Under the pieces are notes generated by a model. That model had not been told where the DNA came from, did no database searches, and saw only the letters and a program-made list of their open reading frames with translations. A stretch of 35,354 bases of DNA from CAZRIP01 sp964600165. GTDB taxonomy: Bacteria > Elusimicrobiota > Elusimicrobia > UBA1565 > UBA9628. Both the position numbers and the translations under genes were made by a program. The DNA is taken from contig CAZRIP010000023.1 in assembly GCA_964600165.1 (NCBI GenBank), forward strand, positions 1 to 35,354. The letters are read 5' to 3'. Positions 15,413 to 24,838 of the stretch are shown in pieces (within the stretch, counting starts at the first letter, position 1; each line of letters starts with the position of its first letter).

Positions 15413-16105
15413 CTAGTCGGACTCGAGGCGATAGCCGACGCCGGGCTCGGTCTTGAGGTGCTTGGGCCGCACCGGGTCCGGCTCGAGCTTGTGGCGCAGC
15501 TGGTGGACGAAGATGCGGACGGACTCGGGCGACGCTTCAAGCTCGTCCTTCCAGACCTCCTTGATGAGCTGCTTCTGGCTCACGACGCGGCCGGCGTTGC
15601 GCGCGAGCGCGGCCAGCACGTCGTATTGCATCGGCGAGAGATGGACTTCCTTTTTCTTGATCCAAACGCGTCTGGTCGCCAAGTCGATCTTAAGTCCGTC
15701 GTGCTCGTAGACGGGCTCCTCGTTGCGGCCGGCGCGCTCGGCGTGGCGCAGCGCCACGCGCAGGCGAGCCATGAGCTCGGCCACCCCGAAGGGCTTCGTG
15801 AGGTAATCGTCCGCTCCGGCGTCGAGGGCGGCGATCTTGTCGCCCTCCTTGCCGCGGGCCGACAGGATGATGACGGGCGCCGAAGTCCATTCGCGGACGC
15901 GCTCGAGGACCTCGAGCCCGTCCATGTCCGGCAGGCCGAGGTCGAGGAGAACTAGGTCGGGCTTCTTGCCCGCGGCGAGCTCGAGCGCGGCCTTGCCGCT
16001 CGAGGCCTCGACGACGGAGAATCCGTGCTCCTGAAGCGAGGCCCTCAAGAAACGGACGATGGCGAGCTCGTCCTCCACGACGAGCACGAGCTTTTTGGCG
16101 CTCAT
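15413..16105 (-). CDS. kdpE: Response regulator KdpE (OmpR family)
   Basis: Cytoplasmic transcription factor that, once phosphorylated by KdpD, activates potassium-uptake genes. The 230-residue protein has a receiver domain with acidic pocket Glu11/Asp12, phospho-acceptor Asp55 (LLDLGLPD) and Lys104 (TKPFG), then an OmpR-type winged helix with the RIFVHQLRHKLE recognition region. Its ATG overlaps the kdpD stop (ATGA). OmpR-family proteins bind as tandem dimers to repeats about 10-11 bp apart. Such repeats occur upstream of the kdp operon and of the transporter at 25432, making KdpE the leading candidate to bind them. Confidence 0.94.
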   Translation of the reverse strand: MSAKKLVLVVEDELAIVRFLRASLQEHGFSVVEASSGKAALELAAGKKPDLVLLDLGLPDMDGLEVLERVREWTSAPVIILSARGKEGDKIAALDAGADDYLTKPFGVAELMARLRVALRHAERAGRNEEPVYEHDGLKIDLATRRVWIKKKEVHLSPMQYDVLAALARNAGRVVSQKQLIKEVWKDELEASPESVRIFVHQLRHKLEPDPVRPKHLKTEPGVGYRLESD

Positions 16106-18756
16106 CGCGCCCCGAGCGGCAGGGAGAACGAGAACGCGGCCCCGCCGCCTTCACGATTCTCGGCCCAAATCCTGCCGCCGTGCGCGTTGAGGATCGCGCG
16201 GCAGATGGCGAGGCCCAGGCCCGCGCCCCGAGAGCCCTTGGCGTGGTAGAACTTCTCGAAGACGCGCTCGAGATCGCCGTCGGGAACGCCGGGCCCGCGG
16301 TCCGCCACCTCGACGACGAGCTCCGAGTCCGTCGCGCGAGCCGAGACCTCGAGCGGCGTCCCCTCGGGGGTGTGCCGCGCGGCGTTCTCGATGAGATTGA
16401 GCAGCACCTGCTCGATGAGCACGCCGTCCATGGGAGCGAGCGGAAGATCCGGCGGCACGCGCGTCGTCACCTCGCGCTTGCCCAGGATCTTCTCGAGACG
16501 CCCGAGCGCCGAGCCCGCGATCTCCTCGATCGAGCCCGGCTCCTTGCGCAGCGTCACGCCGCCCGTCTCCAGGCGCGTCGTCTCGATGAGGTTGTAGACG
16601 AGGCGCGCCAGCCATTCCCCCTCGTCGACGATGTTCTCCAGGAGCTCGCGCGCCTTGTCGCCCGCGACGGACGCGCCGCTTTGCAGCAGGCTGCTCGCCG
16701 AGCCGATGATGGCGGCCAGCGGCGTGCGCAAGTCATGCGAGACCGACGAAAGCAGCGAGCTGCGCAGGCGCTCGGTCTCGGCCTCCACTTGGGATTGCCG
16801 GGCGTTCTCCTGGAGCCGGTCGACCTCGAGCGCGAGGCCGACCTGGTGGGCGAACGACTCGAGAAGGAGCATCTGGTCGGGGACGAGCAGCCTCTCGCGC
16901 AGCCGCGGCCGGACCCTCAGCACGCCGACGGGACCCTCGGCGCCCGTCAGCGGAGCGTAAAGCGCGTCGACGACCGGCAGCGTCTGCGTCCCGAGCCCGG
17001 CCGACTGCCCGAGGTCGAAGACCCATTGCGCGACGCTTCGCTCCTTGGCGTCGAGCTCGCGCTTGGCCCCCGAGGAGCTGCGGACCTCGAGCGAGCCCTC
17101 CTTGCCCGGCATCAGCGCGACGATCTCGCTGTCGAACACCTCCGCGACGTGGCGGACCGCCGCGTCGAGGATCGCCTGCACGCCGCGCGTGCTGGCCAGC
17201 TCGCGGCTCAGAGCGTGCATCGCCGCCGTCCTCATCTCGCCCAGGCGCGAGGACTCCGCCTGCGCGCGGATGCGCACCGTCAGGTCCGAGATCACGAAGC
17301 CGACCGCCGCCATGACGATGAAAGTGAAGATGTACTGAGTGTCGCTGACGGCGAAGGTGTAGCGCGGCGGCACGAAGAAAAAATCGAAGCACAGCACCGA
17401 CAAGATCGAGTAGAGCGTGGCCGGCCAGCGGTGCCCGCGCGAGGCGACGAGCAGCGCGCCGACGAGATAGATCATGACGAGGTTGGTCAGCGCGAGATGC
17501 GGATAGACGCCGAAACAGACGCCCGTCGTCGCGGCGGCGGCGGCGACCGCGGCGCCGAACTCGCTCGCGGGCGCCGAGGAGGACGAGGCCGGCGACGCCG
17601 GGGCCGCGGCCCCGCGCTCGTCGCCCCGGATCACGTAGACGTCGATGTCGCCGCTGCGGCGGATCAGGTCGTCGACGATGCTGCCCCGCAGGACCTCGAG
17701 CCAGCGCGGCCGGCCGCTCTTGCCGACGATGATCTTGGTCACGTTGCGCTGGCGGGCCAGGTCGAGGACGCCCTCGACGACCTCGCGCGTCGTGAGCGTC
17801 AGCGTCTCCCCCCCGAGGCGCTCCGCCAGGCGCAGGTTGTCGACGGCGCTCGCCCTCACCGCCTCGGACAGGTGCTGGCGCTCGGATTCCACGAAGACGG
17901 CGATCCACTCCGCGCGCAGGCTCGTCGCGAGCCTCTTGGTGGCGCGCACGAGCTTGGCCGAGTTCGGGCCCGGGCCGACGGACACCAGGAGCTTCTCGTG
18001 AGTGGGCCAGATCGCCTCGGGCGCCTGGCTTCTGCGGTAGGACTCGACGACGTTGGCCACGCCCTCCGCGGTCGCGCGCAGCGAGAGCTCGCGCAGCGCG
18101 GAAAGATTCGAGAGCTTGAAGAAGCTTTCGATCGCCCGCGAGGCCATCTCGGGGACGTAGACCTTGCCCTCCTTGAGCCGATCGACGAGCTCCTCGGGCG
18201 GCAGGTCGACGAGCTCGATGTCGGCGCGCTCGAGGACGGAGTCGGGAACGGTTTCCTTGACCACGACGCCGGTGATGCTCGCGACGACGTCGTTGAGGGT
18301 TTCGAGATGCTGGATGTTGAGCGTGGAGTAGACGTCGATCCCGCGGCCGAGCAGCTCGAGCACGTCCTGCCAGCGCTTGGCGTGGCGGCTGCCCGGAGCG
18401 TTGGCGTGGGCGAGCTCGTCGACCAGGATCAGCGCCGGCTTGCGCTCGAGAGCCGCGTCGAGGTCGAACTCTTGCAGCTTCACGCCGCGATAATCGATCG
18501 GCTTGCGCGGCAGCGCCTCGAGCCCCTCGAGCAACGCCTGGGTCTCCTTGCGTCCGTGCGTCTCGGCCAGGCCGATGACGACGTCGTCCCCCTCGCCTTT
18601 CTTGATCCGCGCGGCTTGGAGCATCGCGTAGGTCTTGCCCACGCCGGGAGCGGCGCCCAGAAACACCTTCAGCCGGCCGCCTTTTTCTCGGCCGGCCAGC
18701 TCTTCCTGCTTGGCTTGCGCCAGGAACGCCTCGGGGGCGCGGCGCTTCTTGGCCAT
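16102..18756 (-). CDS. kdpD: Sensor histidine kinase KdpD
   Basis: Inner-membrane sensor of potassium limitation that phosphorylates KdpE. The 884-residue protein has the KdpD N-terminal domain with Walker A GAAPGVGKT (34-42) and the VDELAHANAPGSRH segment. A universal-stress-like domain (about 250-375), four closely spaced membrane helices (about 400-490) and a GAF-like region follow. HisKA carries His674 in SHDLRTPL, and the HATPase domain carries Asn791, Asp819 and GAGLGLAICR. This is the full E. coli-like architecture. It follows kdpC after 85 nt that carry a possible promoter, and overlaps kdpE by 4 nt. The SXS...FTAXY cyclic-di-AMP motif described in S. aureus KdpD is not obvious. Confidence 0.96.
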   Translation of the reverse strand: MAKKRRAPEAFLAQAKQEELAGREKGGRLKVFLGAAPGVGKTYAMLQAARIKKGEGDDVVIGLAETHGRKETQALLEGLEALPRKPIDYRGVKLQEFDLDAALERKPALILVDELAHANAPGSRHAKRWQDVLELLGRGIDVYSTLNIQHLETLNDVVASITGVVVKETVPDSVLERADIELVDLPPEELVDRLKEGKVYVPEMASRAIESFFKLSNLSALRELSLRATAEGVANVVESYRRSQAPEAIWPTHEKLLVSVGPGPNSAKLVRATKRLATSLRAEWIAVFVESERQHLSEAVRASAVDNLRLAERLGGETLTLTTREVVEGVLDLARQRNVTKIIVGKSGRPRWLEVLRGSIVDDLIRRSGDIDVYVIRGDERGAAAPASPASSSSAPASEFGAAVAAAAATTGVCFGVYPHLALTNLVMIYLVGALLVASRGHRWPATLYSILSVLCFDFFFVPPRYTFAVSDTQYIFTFIVMAAVGFVISDLTVRIRAQAESSRLGEMRTAAMHALSRELASTRGVQAILDAAVRHVAEVFDSEIVALMPGKEGSLEVRSSSGAKRELDAKERSVAQWVFDLGQSAGLGTQTLPVVDALYAPLTGAEGPVGVLRVRPRLRERLLVPDQMLLLESFAHQVGLALEVDRLQENARQSQVEAETERLRSSLLSSVSHDLRTPLAAIIGSASSLLQSGASVAGDKARELLENIVDEGEWLARLVYNLIETTRLETGGVTLRKEPGSIEEIAGSALGRLEKILGKREVTTRVPPDLPLAPMDGVLIEQVLLNLIENAARHTPEGTPLEVSARATDSELVVEVADRGPGVPDGDLERVFEKFYHAKGSRGAGLGLAICRAILNAHGGRIWAENREGGGAAFSFSLPLGAR

Positions 18757-18764
18757 GGACTACC

Positions 18765-18793
18765 TATGTAACAGCTTTCACTTGCGTTTTCAA
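18765..18793 (-). promoter_or_regulatory. Possible separate promoter of kdpDE
   Basis: On the minus strand TTGAAA (18793-18788) is followed after 17 bp by a weak -10, TACATA (18770-18765), 8 nt before the kdpD ATG. It lies in the 85-nt gap between kdpC and kdpD. It would allow kdpDE expression apart from kdpFABC. Confidence 0.35.
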
Positions 18794-18841
18794 TGACAAA
18801 CTCCTGCCGACAAGAGTATGTCCTCCGCTTCGCGTCCGATG

Positions 18842-19405
18842 TTATTTATTCAGCGCGTCCAGCGCGAGATTGAGCTCGAGCACGTTGACGCGCGGCTCGC
18901 CGAGAAAGCCGAGCGTCCGGGGCTCGACGCGCGCTTCGACGAGGTCGCGCAACTCCCGCTCGGAGACGCCGCGCGCCTTGGCGACGGCTTTGATCTGCCT
19001 CAGCGCGGCCTCCTCGCTGATGTGCGGGTCGAGCCCGGAGCCGGACGCCGTGACGAGATCGACGGGCAAAGCGCCCGGCCCGTACGCGGCGGCGGACTTC
19101 GCCACGTCGCCGTCGACGCGGTCCATCAAGGCCTTGCTCGTCGGGCCGAGGTTCGAGCCGCCGGAGTTGAGGGGATCGTAGCCGTTGCCCGCCGCCGACG
19201 GCCGTCCGTGGAAGTACTTCGGATCGGCGAAAGATTGTCCGATCAGCTCCGAGCCGATCGTCTTGCCGTCCCTTTCGATCAGGCTGCCGTTGGCCTGGCG
19301 CGGAAACAGGAGCTGCGCGAGACCCGTCATCACCCCGGGATAGATCAGCCCGCAGAGGATCGTCAGCCAGAGGTTGAGCAGCACCGCTTGCTTGAAGAGT
19401 TTCAT
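18842..19405 (-). CDS. kdpC: Potassium-transporting ATPase subunit C
   Basis: Single-span membrane subunit of the KdpFABC pump that aids ATP binding by KdpB and complex stability. The 187-residue protein has one N-terminal transmembrane helix (about 7-33) containing GLIYPGVMTG. The signature segments FHGRPSAAGNGYDPLNSGGSN and DPHIS in the ectodomain are classic KdpC, as is the C-terminal NVLELNLALD. The ATG lies 4 nt after the kdpB stop. Length is normal. Confidence 0.96.
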   Translation of the reverse strand: MKLFKQAVLLNLWLTILCGLIYPGVMTGLAQLLFPRQANGSLIERDGKTIGSELIGQSFADPKYFHGRPSAAGNGYDPLNSGGSNLGPTSKALMDRVDGDVAKSAAAYGPGALPVDLVTASGSGLDPHISEEAALRQIKAVAKARGVSERELRDLVEARVEPRTLGFLGEPRVNVLELNLALDALNK

Positions 19406-19409
19406 CGCA

Positions 19410-21446
19410 TCACCCCAGATGGATCGCGACCAAAAGCATGTCGAGGATCTTGATGCCGACGAACGGCGCGATCAAGCCGCCGACGCCGTAGACCAGCGCG
19501 TTGAAGCGCAGCACGGCGTGCGCGCCCCACGGCCGATACTTCACGCCGCGCAGCGCCAGCGGGATCAGCGCGATGATGATCAGCGCGTTGAAGATCACGG
19601 ACGCCAGGATCGCCGAGTGCGGCGAGTGCAGGCGCATGACGTTCAACGCCGCCATCTCGGGGAAGATCCCCATGAACATCGCCGGGATGATCGCGAAGTA
19701 CTTCGAGACGTCGTTGGCGACCGAGAACGTCGTCAGCGCGCCGCGCGTCATCAGGAGCTGCTTCCCGACCTCGACGATCTCGATGAGCTTGGTCGGGTTC
19801 GAGTCCAAGTCGACCATGTTGCCGGCCTCTTTGGCCGCCATCGTGCCGGAGTTCATCGCCACGCCCACGTCGGCCTGCGCCAAGGACGGCGCGTCGTTGG
19901 TGCCGTCGCCGACCATGGCGACGAGGCGGCCGGTGCCCTGCTCTTTTCGGATGAGCTCGAGCTTCTTCTCGGGAGTCGCCTGCGCCAGAAAGTCGTCGAC
20001 GCCGGACTCCGCCGCGATGGCCGCGGCCGTCAGCGGATTGTCGCCCGTGATCATCACGGTCTTGATGCCCATGACGCGCAGCTGCTCGAAGCGCTGGCGG
20101 ATGCCGCCTTTGACGACGTCCTTCAAATGGATGACGCCCCTGGCCTTTCCATCTCGGCAGACAGTGAGGGGGGTGCCGCCGGACTTGGCGATGCGTTCGG
20201 CGGCGGCCGTCACCTCCGGCGGCATCTTCGCGACGAGCTTGGCGACGGCGTCGACGGCGCCCTTGCGGATCGAGCTGCTCCCCACGTCCACGCCCGAGAG
20301 ACGCGTCTGCGCCGAAAACGGGATGAAGCTCATGCGCTGCTCGTGCAGCGCGGTCGGCTTGGGCACGAACTGCTTGGCGAGCACGACGATCGAGCGCCCC
20401 TCCGGCGTCTCGTCGCTCAAGCTCGAAAGCTGCGCGTCCAGAGCCAGCTCCTCCAGCTTGACGCCCGGCGCCGGGATGAACTCCGTCGCCATGCGGTTGC
20501 CCAGCGTGATCGTGCCGGTCTTGTCCAGAAGGAGCGTGTCGACGTCCCCCGCCGCCTCCACGGCGCGGCCGGACATCGCGAGCACGTTCGTCTGCATCAG
20601 GCGGTCGATGCCCGCGATGCCGATGGCGGATAAAAGACCCCCTATGGTTGTGGGTATCAGACAGACGAGCAGCGCGACCAGCACGACCACGGAGACCGCG
20701 CCGCCGGAGTAGATCGCGAAGGCCTGCAGGCTCACGAGCGCGACGAGGAAGATCAGAGTCAGCCCCGCGAGCAGGATATTGAGCGCGATCTCGTTGGGCG
20801 TCTTCTGGCGCTCGGCGCCCTCGACGAGCGCGATCATCTTGTCGATGAAGCCCTCGCCGGGGTTGGCCGTCACCCGCACCTTGATCCAGTCGGAGTTGAC
20901 CTTCGTGCCGCCCGTGACGGAAGAGCGGTCGCCGCCGCTCTCGCGGATGACGGGCGCGGACTCTCCGGTCACCGCGGACTCGTCGACGGAGGCGATCCCT
21001 TCCACGACCTCGCCGTCGGACGGGATCACGTCGCCCGCCTCCACCAGCACGACGTCGCCCTTGCGCAGCTGCGCGGCGTTGACTTTGTCGGTCTTTCCGT
21101 TTTTGTCGAGCTTCTTGGCGATCGTCTCGGTCTTCGTCTTACGCAGGGCGTCCGCCTGCGCCTTGCCGCGGCCCTCGGCCATCGCCTCGGCGAAGTTCGC
21201 GAACACGACGGTGAACCACAGCCACAGCGTGATATGGCCGGCGAAGCCGGTCTCGGCCGAGCCTTTCAGCAGCCCCCTCAGCCAGAACCACGTCGTGACG
21301 ACGGAGCCGACCTCGACGACGAACATGACGGGGTTCTTCATCAGGTGACGCGGGTCGAGCTTCTTGAGCGAATCGGCCGCGGCGGTCCTGACGATCGGGC
21401 CCTGCCAGAGCTTCGGCACCTTGTGGCGCTTGAGCGCTTCTTCCAT
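19410..21446 (-). CDS. kdpB: Potassium-transporting P-type ATPase subunit B
   Basis: Catalytic P-type ATPase of the high-affinity potassium pump. The 678-residue protein has TGES at 160-163 (the Ser that is regulated by phosphorylation in E. coli is conserved), the PTTIGG membrane motif near 265-270, phosphorylation site Asp308 in DKTGT, and GDGTNDAP in the hinge. The frame is open for about 400 codons further upstream inside kdpA, but the ATG at 21446, 2 nt after the kdpA stop, gives the family N-terminus MEEALKRHKVPKLW and normal length. Confidence 0.97.
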   Translation of the reverse strand: MEEALKRHKVPKLWQGPIVRTAAADSLKKLDPRHLMKNPVMFVVEVGSVVTTWFWLRGLLKGSAETGFAGHITLWLWFTVVFANFAEAMAEGRGKAQADALRKTKTETIAKKLDKNGKTDKVNAAQLRKGDVVLVEAGDVIPSDGEVVEGIASVDESAVTGESAPVIRESGGDRSSVTGGTKVNSDWIKVRVTANPGEGFIDKMIALVEGAERQKTPNEIALNILLAGLTLIFLVALVSLQAFAIYSGGAVSVVVLVALLVCLIPTTIGGLLSAIGIAGIDRLMQTNVLAMSGRAVEAAGDVDTLLLDKTGTITLGNRMATEFIPAPGVKLEELALDAQLSSLSDETPEGRSIVVLAKQFVPKPTALHEQRMSFIPFSAQTRLSGVDVGSSSIRKGAVDAVAKLVAKMPPEVTAAAERIAKSGGTPLTVCRDGKARGVIHLKDVVKGGIRQRFEQLRVMGIKTVMITGDNPLTAAAIAAESGVDDFLAQATPEKKLELIRKEQGTGRLVAMVGDGTNDAPSLAQADVGVAMNSGTMAAKEAGNMVDLDSNPTKLIEIVEVGKQLLMTRGALTTFSVANDVSKYFAIIPAMFMGIFPEMAALNVMRLHSPHSAILASVIFNALIIIALIPLALRGVKYRPWGAHAVLRFNALVYGVGGLIAPFVGIKILDMLLVAIHLG

Positions 21447-21448
21447 AC

Positions 21449-23158
21449 CTAGAAGACCCTGCCGTTCTTCATGATGAAGTGCTCGATGATCGGTCCCAGC
21501 GACAGCGCCGGGAAGTGGGTCAATCCCCCCACGATGATGATCACCGCGGCGAGCAGCCCCACGAAAAGGGGCGTATGCGTCGGGAACGTGCCGAGCGACT
21601 CCGCGAGCCGCTTCTTGCCGGCGAGATTGCCGGCGAGCGCGAGCACGGGGACGATGACGAAAAAGCGCCCGATCAGCATCGCCCAGCCGAGCGTGTTGTC
21701 GAAGAACCACGTGTTGGCGTTGAGGCCGGCGAAGGCCGAGCCGTTGTTGCCGACGGCCGAGCTGTAGGCGTAGAGGATCTCGGAGAGCCCGTGCGGGCCG
21801 TTGTTGGCCAGGCTCGTCAGCGCCGAGGGCCTCACGGCCGCCCAAGCCGCGCCGCCCAAAATCGCGAACGACGGGATCAGGATGCCGAGGGTCGCGTATT
21901 TCATGTCGCGCGCCTCGATCTTCTTGCCGAGGTACTCCGGCGTGCGGCCCACCATGAGCCCGGCCAGGAACACCGTCATCACGACGAAGAGCATCATGCC
22001 GTAGAGCCCGGCGCCGACGCCGCCGAAGATGACCTCGCCCAGCATGATGTTGAAAAGAGGCACGAGCCCGCCGATCGGCGTGTAGGAGTCGTGCATGGCG
22101 TTGACCGCGCCGCAGGACGCGTCCGTCGTCATCGTCGTGAACAAGGCGCTCGTCGCCACTCCGAAGCGGACCTCCTTGCCTTCCATGTTGCCCCCGCCGG
22201 CGGCGACGCCGTGCTTCTCCAAGATCGGATTGCCGCGCGCCTCGGCCCAATAGCAGGCCGCGAAGCCCGCAATAAAGAGCAGGCTCATGCAGGCGAACAG
22301 CGCCCAGCCCTGCCGCGTGTCGCCGGCCATGCGCCCGAACTGATAGGTCAGCGCGCCGCCGAGCAGGAAGATCGCGCACATGGCGACGAAGTTCGACGCC
22401 GGAGTCGGGTTCTCGTAGGGATGGGCCGAGTTCGCGTTGAAGAAGCCGCCGCCGTTGGTGCCGAGCTGCTTGATGATCTCCTGGGACGCCACCGGGCCCA
22501 TCGGGAGCGTCTGCTCGGCCCCTTGCAGCGTCGTCAGCTTCTTGTAAGGCGAGAAGTTCTGGATGACGCCCTGCGAGACCAAGAACAGGCCGCCGATCAA
22601 AGACAGCGGCAGCAGCACGTAGAGCGCGATCCGCACGAGGTCGGCCCAAAAGTTGCCGATGGTCTTAGACTCCGCGCGCACAAAGCCGCGGACGACGGCC
22701 ACGGCGACGGCGATGCCCGCCGCCGCCGACACGAAGTTGTGGTAGGCCAGGCCCGACATCTGGGTCAGATAGCTCATCGTCGACTCGCCCGAGTACGCCT
22801 GCCAGTTCGTGTTCGTCAGGAAGCTCACGGCCGTGTTGAAGGCCAGCCCCGGCTCGACCGGCCCCATGCCGGCGGGATTCAAAGGAAGCTTATGCTGCAG
22901 GCGCAGCTGCGCGTAGAGCGCGACGGCTCCGGTGGCGGAGAACATCAGCACGGCGGCGCAGTACTCCCGCCACGTCATCTCTTCCGAGGGCTCGATCGCC
23001 GAAAGCCGGTAGATCAGCCGCTCGAGCCAGCCCAAAGCAGGCGACAGGAACGTCTTCTCCCCGTCCATGACCCGCGTCATGAAGAAGCCGATCGGCTTGG
23101 CGCCCGCCAAGATCGCGAGGAAGACGGCTAGAAAACTAGTCCAACCCAGCAGCGTCAT
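21449..23158 (-). CDS. kdpA: Potassium-transporting ATPase subunit A (channel-like)
   Basis: Membrane subunit that selects and conducts K+ within KdpFABC, of the superfamily of K+ transporters. The 569-residue protein carries the four selectivity-loop regions: NTNWQAYSGE, GTNGGGFFNANSAHPYENPT, TDASCGAVNAMHDS and VGNNGSAF. It also carries the usual N-terminal KPIGFFMTRV. The ATG at 23158 has a good AGGAG Shine-Dalgarno sequence 6 nt upstream. The stop is TAG. It is in the standard kdpF-A-B-C order. Confidence 0.97.
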   Translation of the reverse strand: MTLLGWTSFLAVFLAILAGAKPIGFFMTRVMDGEKTFLSPALGWLERLIYRLSAIEPSEEMTWREYCAAVLMFSATGAVALYAQLRLQHKLPLNPAGMGPVEPGLAFNTAVSFLTNTNWQAYSGESTMSYLTQMSGLAYHNFVSAAAGIAVAVAVVRGFVRAESKTIGNFWADLVRIALYVLLPLSLIGGLFLVSQGVIQNFSPYKKLTTLQGAEQTLPMGPVASQEIIKQLGTNGGGFFNANSAHPYENPTPASNFVAMCAIFLLGGALTYQFGRMAGDTRQGWALFACMSLLFIAGFAACYWAEARGNPILEKHGVAAGGGNMEGKEVRFGVATSALFTTMTTDASCGAVNAMHDSYTPIGGLVPLFNIMLGEVIFGGVGAGLYGMMLFVVMTVFLAGLMVGRTPEYLGKKIEARDMKYATLGILIPSFAILGGAAWAAVRPSALTSLANNGPHGLSEILYAYSSAVGNNGSAFAGLNANTWFFDNTLGWAMLIGRFFVIVPVLALAGNLAGKKRLAESLGTFPTHTPLFVGLLAAVIIIVGGLTHFPALSLGPIIEHFIMKNGRVF

Positions 23159-23167
23159 TGCGGTCTC

Positions 23168-23257
23168 CTAGAACTTCTCCGGCCACAACATGGCGGCGAA
23201 CAGGTACGCGCCCAGTCCGGCGCACACCAACCCCAGCACGACGTTCGTCGCCGCCAT
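23168..23257 (-). CDS. kdpF: KdpF, small stabilising subunit of the Kdp pump
   Basis: A 29-residue single-span membrane peptide beginning MAATNVVLGLV and ending YLFAAMLWPEKF. The YLxxAML(W/R)PE(K/R)F ending is the family hallmark. In the E. coli complex KdpF binds between subunits with lipid. It sits directly before kdpA (9-nt gap) and directly after the stop codon of the 27-residue peptide gene, with no spacer (TAA then ATG). Confidence 0.92.
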   Translation of the reverse strand: MAATNVVLGLVCAGLGAYLFAAMLWPEKF

Positions 23258-23341
23258 TTACAAACCCTCCGAGAACAGCGCGTAGAGCTCGCTGAGCGCG
23301 AGGAATCCGACGATCACCGCGAGATACTTGAGGTCATCCAT
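23258..23341 (-). CDS. 27-residue membrane peptide upstream of kdpF
   Basis: The ATG at 23341 opens a 27-codon frame: MDDLKYLAVIVGFLALSELY followed by ALFSEGL. It has one hydrophobic helix with acidic residues at both ends. It lies 3 nt after the stop of the barrel gene, and its TAA abuts the kdpF ATG, so it is packed like a real operon gene. Small single-span peptides are sometimes found beside kdpF, but I do not recognise a named family. It may be an extra accessory subunit of the pump. Coding status rests on packing and hydrophobicity alone. Confidence 0.6.
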   Translation of the reverse strand: MDDLKYLAVIVGFLALSELYALFSEGL

Positions 23342-23344
23342 GGA

Positions 23345-24802
23345 TCACAAGCGGATCAGCATGGCCAGCGTCACGCGGTTCTCCGAGCGGCGCAGGTCCG
23401 GCGTGAAGCCCGCGGTCAACGCCGCGGGCGCGCCGTTGTTGCCCCCGACAGGCGTCAGGCCGCCGCGGCCCGCGAAATACGGGACGTTGGCCTGGCGGTG
23501 GTTGTACTCGCCGCGCCACGTGATCCACTGGTTCGGCATGTAGTCCGCCGTCACGGACGTGTCCCAGGCGACGAACCGGTCGCCCGGGTTCTCCGTGAAG
23601 TAGGCCGAGCCCGTGGCGGCCGTCGCGCCGTCGATCGGCGGCAGCAGCACCAAATAGCGGCCCGGGTTGTCGATCGCCCCGCCGCCCACCGTCAGGCCGA
23701 ACATGTTCTGATGGAACCACGTGCGGTCGTAGACCATGAAGCCGAGGAAGTCCTGCTTGGGCGCGTGGTGGCCTCCCGCGCAGCTGACGCCGCCGCCGTC
23801 CTCGCAGCCGGCGTCGACGGTGACGGAGAACGCCATCTTGCTGATCTCGGCCTTAGGGCGATCGTAGTACTTGATCTCGATCGAGTCGTCGGTATGCCAG
23901 CGCTGGCGCGCGGGGTTATTGATCGCGTCATGGCCCCAATACTGGTTGCCGAGCACCGACAGCCAGCCGGTGGGCCGGTACAGGATCTGCGTGCCGATGC
24001 CCGGGGCTTCGTTGAACATGCCGTAAGACTGCCAGCCGTTGATGATCCACGGCTCGATCTTCAGCTTGTCGGTGGGGAAGATCTGGATGCGCACGCCGTT
24101 GAAGAACCACGGCGTGTTGGCCGAGACGTAAGACGGCGTGTAGGCCCAGTTCTCGTTCTGATAGTAGCTGAAGAGGCCGACGTACGACATGAAGAGGCCC
24201 GCGTCGACGTTGACGCCGTGCAGCACGTCGAAGTGGTAGCCGCCGTAGCCTTCGGAGATGTATTGATAGCCGTTGCCGCCGTTGAGCCATTGGCCCCGTG
24301 AAGGACTCGCGTCATTCCGGGGAGTCATCTGCGAGTACATGCCGAACTGCGTGATGAGCCTGCCGCGGATGTTGCCGTAGTGCAAGTCGCCGCCGATGCC
24401 CAGCTGCTGGAGCTGGAACTCGTTGTGGCGGCCGACTTCGCAGGCGCCGTCGATCGTATGGTCGCCCGGACGATTGAAGTCGTAGGTATAGTTGACGTCG
24501 ACCATGAACTGGCTCGTGAACCAGTCGTTGTCGATCAGCGGGTCGGTCACGCGGCTGTTGCCGTTGAGCCAGGAAAAGTCGGCGAAGGCGAACGGCGCGG
24601 ACTTGGTCTGAGGGACGGTCACCCGCGGCTTTTCCTCGGTCCTCTGCGGCCCGCTCTTCTGGATCTCGTCGAGGCGCTTCTTGAGCTCGTCGACCTGCTG
24701 CTTGAGCAGTTGGACGTCGGCGTCCTTCGCTTCGTCGGCGAGGGCCAGCGACGGCGCGAGGCACGACAAGGCGGCTAAAAGAGCGATCGACGACGTTTTC
24801 AT
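23345..24802 (-). CDS. Outer-membrane beta-barrel protein heading the kdp operon
   Basis: A 485-residue secreted protein. Signal peptide (cleavage after LALA, about residue 22), a short coiled-coil (about 27-50, QLLKQQVDELKKRLDEI), a Pro/Thr-rich linker, then a long aromatic-rich barrel region resembling the putative porin-2 (BBP2/OmpL-like) group. The in-frame ATG at 24838 is rejected in favour of 24802, which has GGAGG 9 nt upstream and starts the signal peptide. It is followed within 3 nt by the small peptide gene and kdpFABC, so it should be co-expressed and may give K+ a route through the outer membrane under starvation (inference). Confidence 0.8.
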   Translation of the reverse strand: MKTSSIALLAALSCLAPSLALADEAKDADVQLLKQQVDELKKRLDEIQKSGPQRTEEKPRVTVPQTKSAPFAFADFSWLNGNSRVTDPLIDNDWFTSQFMVDVNYTYDFNRPGDHTIDGACEVGRHNEFQLQQLGIGGDLHYGNIRGRLITQFGMYSQMTPRNDASPSRGQWLNGGNGYQYISEGYGGYHFDVLHGVNVDAGLFMSYVGLFSYYQNENWAYTPSYVSANTPWFFNGVRIQIFPTDKLKIEPWIINGWQSYGMFNEAPGIGTQILYRPTGWLSVLGNQYWGHDAINNPARQRWHTDDSIEIKYYDRPKAEISKMAFSVTVDAGCEDGGGVSCAGGHHAPKQDFLGFMVYDRTWFHQNMFGLTVGGGAIDNPGRYLVLLPPIDGATAATGSAYFTENPGDRFVAWDTSVTADYMPNQWITWRGEYNHRQANVPYFAGRGGLTPVGGNNGAPAALTAGFTPDLRRSENRVTLAMLIRL

Positions 24803-24838
24803 CGGGCGGTTTCCTCCAACAGGCGCGAACGTCGCCAC

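Noticed and set aside
16180..18771. Very long plus-strand open frame antisense to kdpD, and similar ones opposite rfbB, lptD, murA and kdpA
   Set aside because: GC-rich codon bias makes the opposite frames lack stops. Their products are Arg/Ala/Asp-rich with no domain, while the minus-strand proteins have complete motifs.
21447..22649. Open frame extending kdpB about 400 codons upstream as a possible fusion
   Set aside because: It lies in another frame of kdpA, is Arg-rich and featureless, and KdpB starts normally at 21446.
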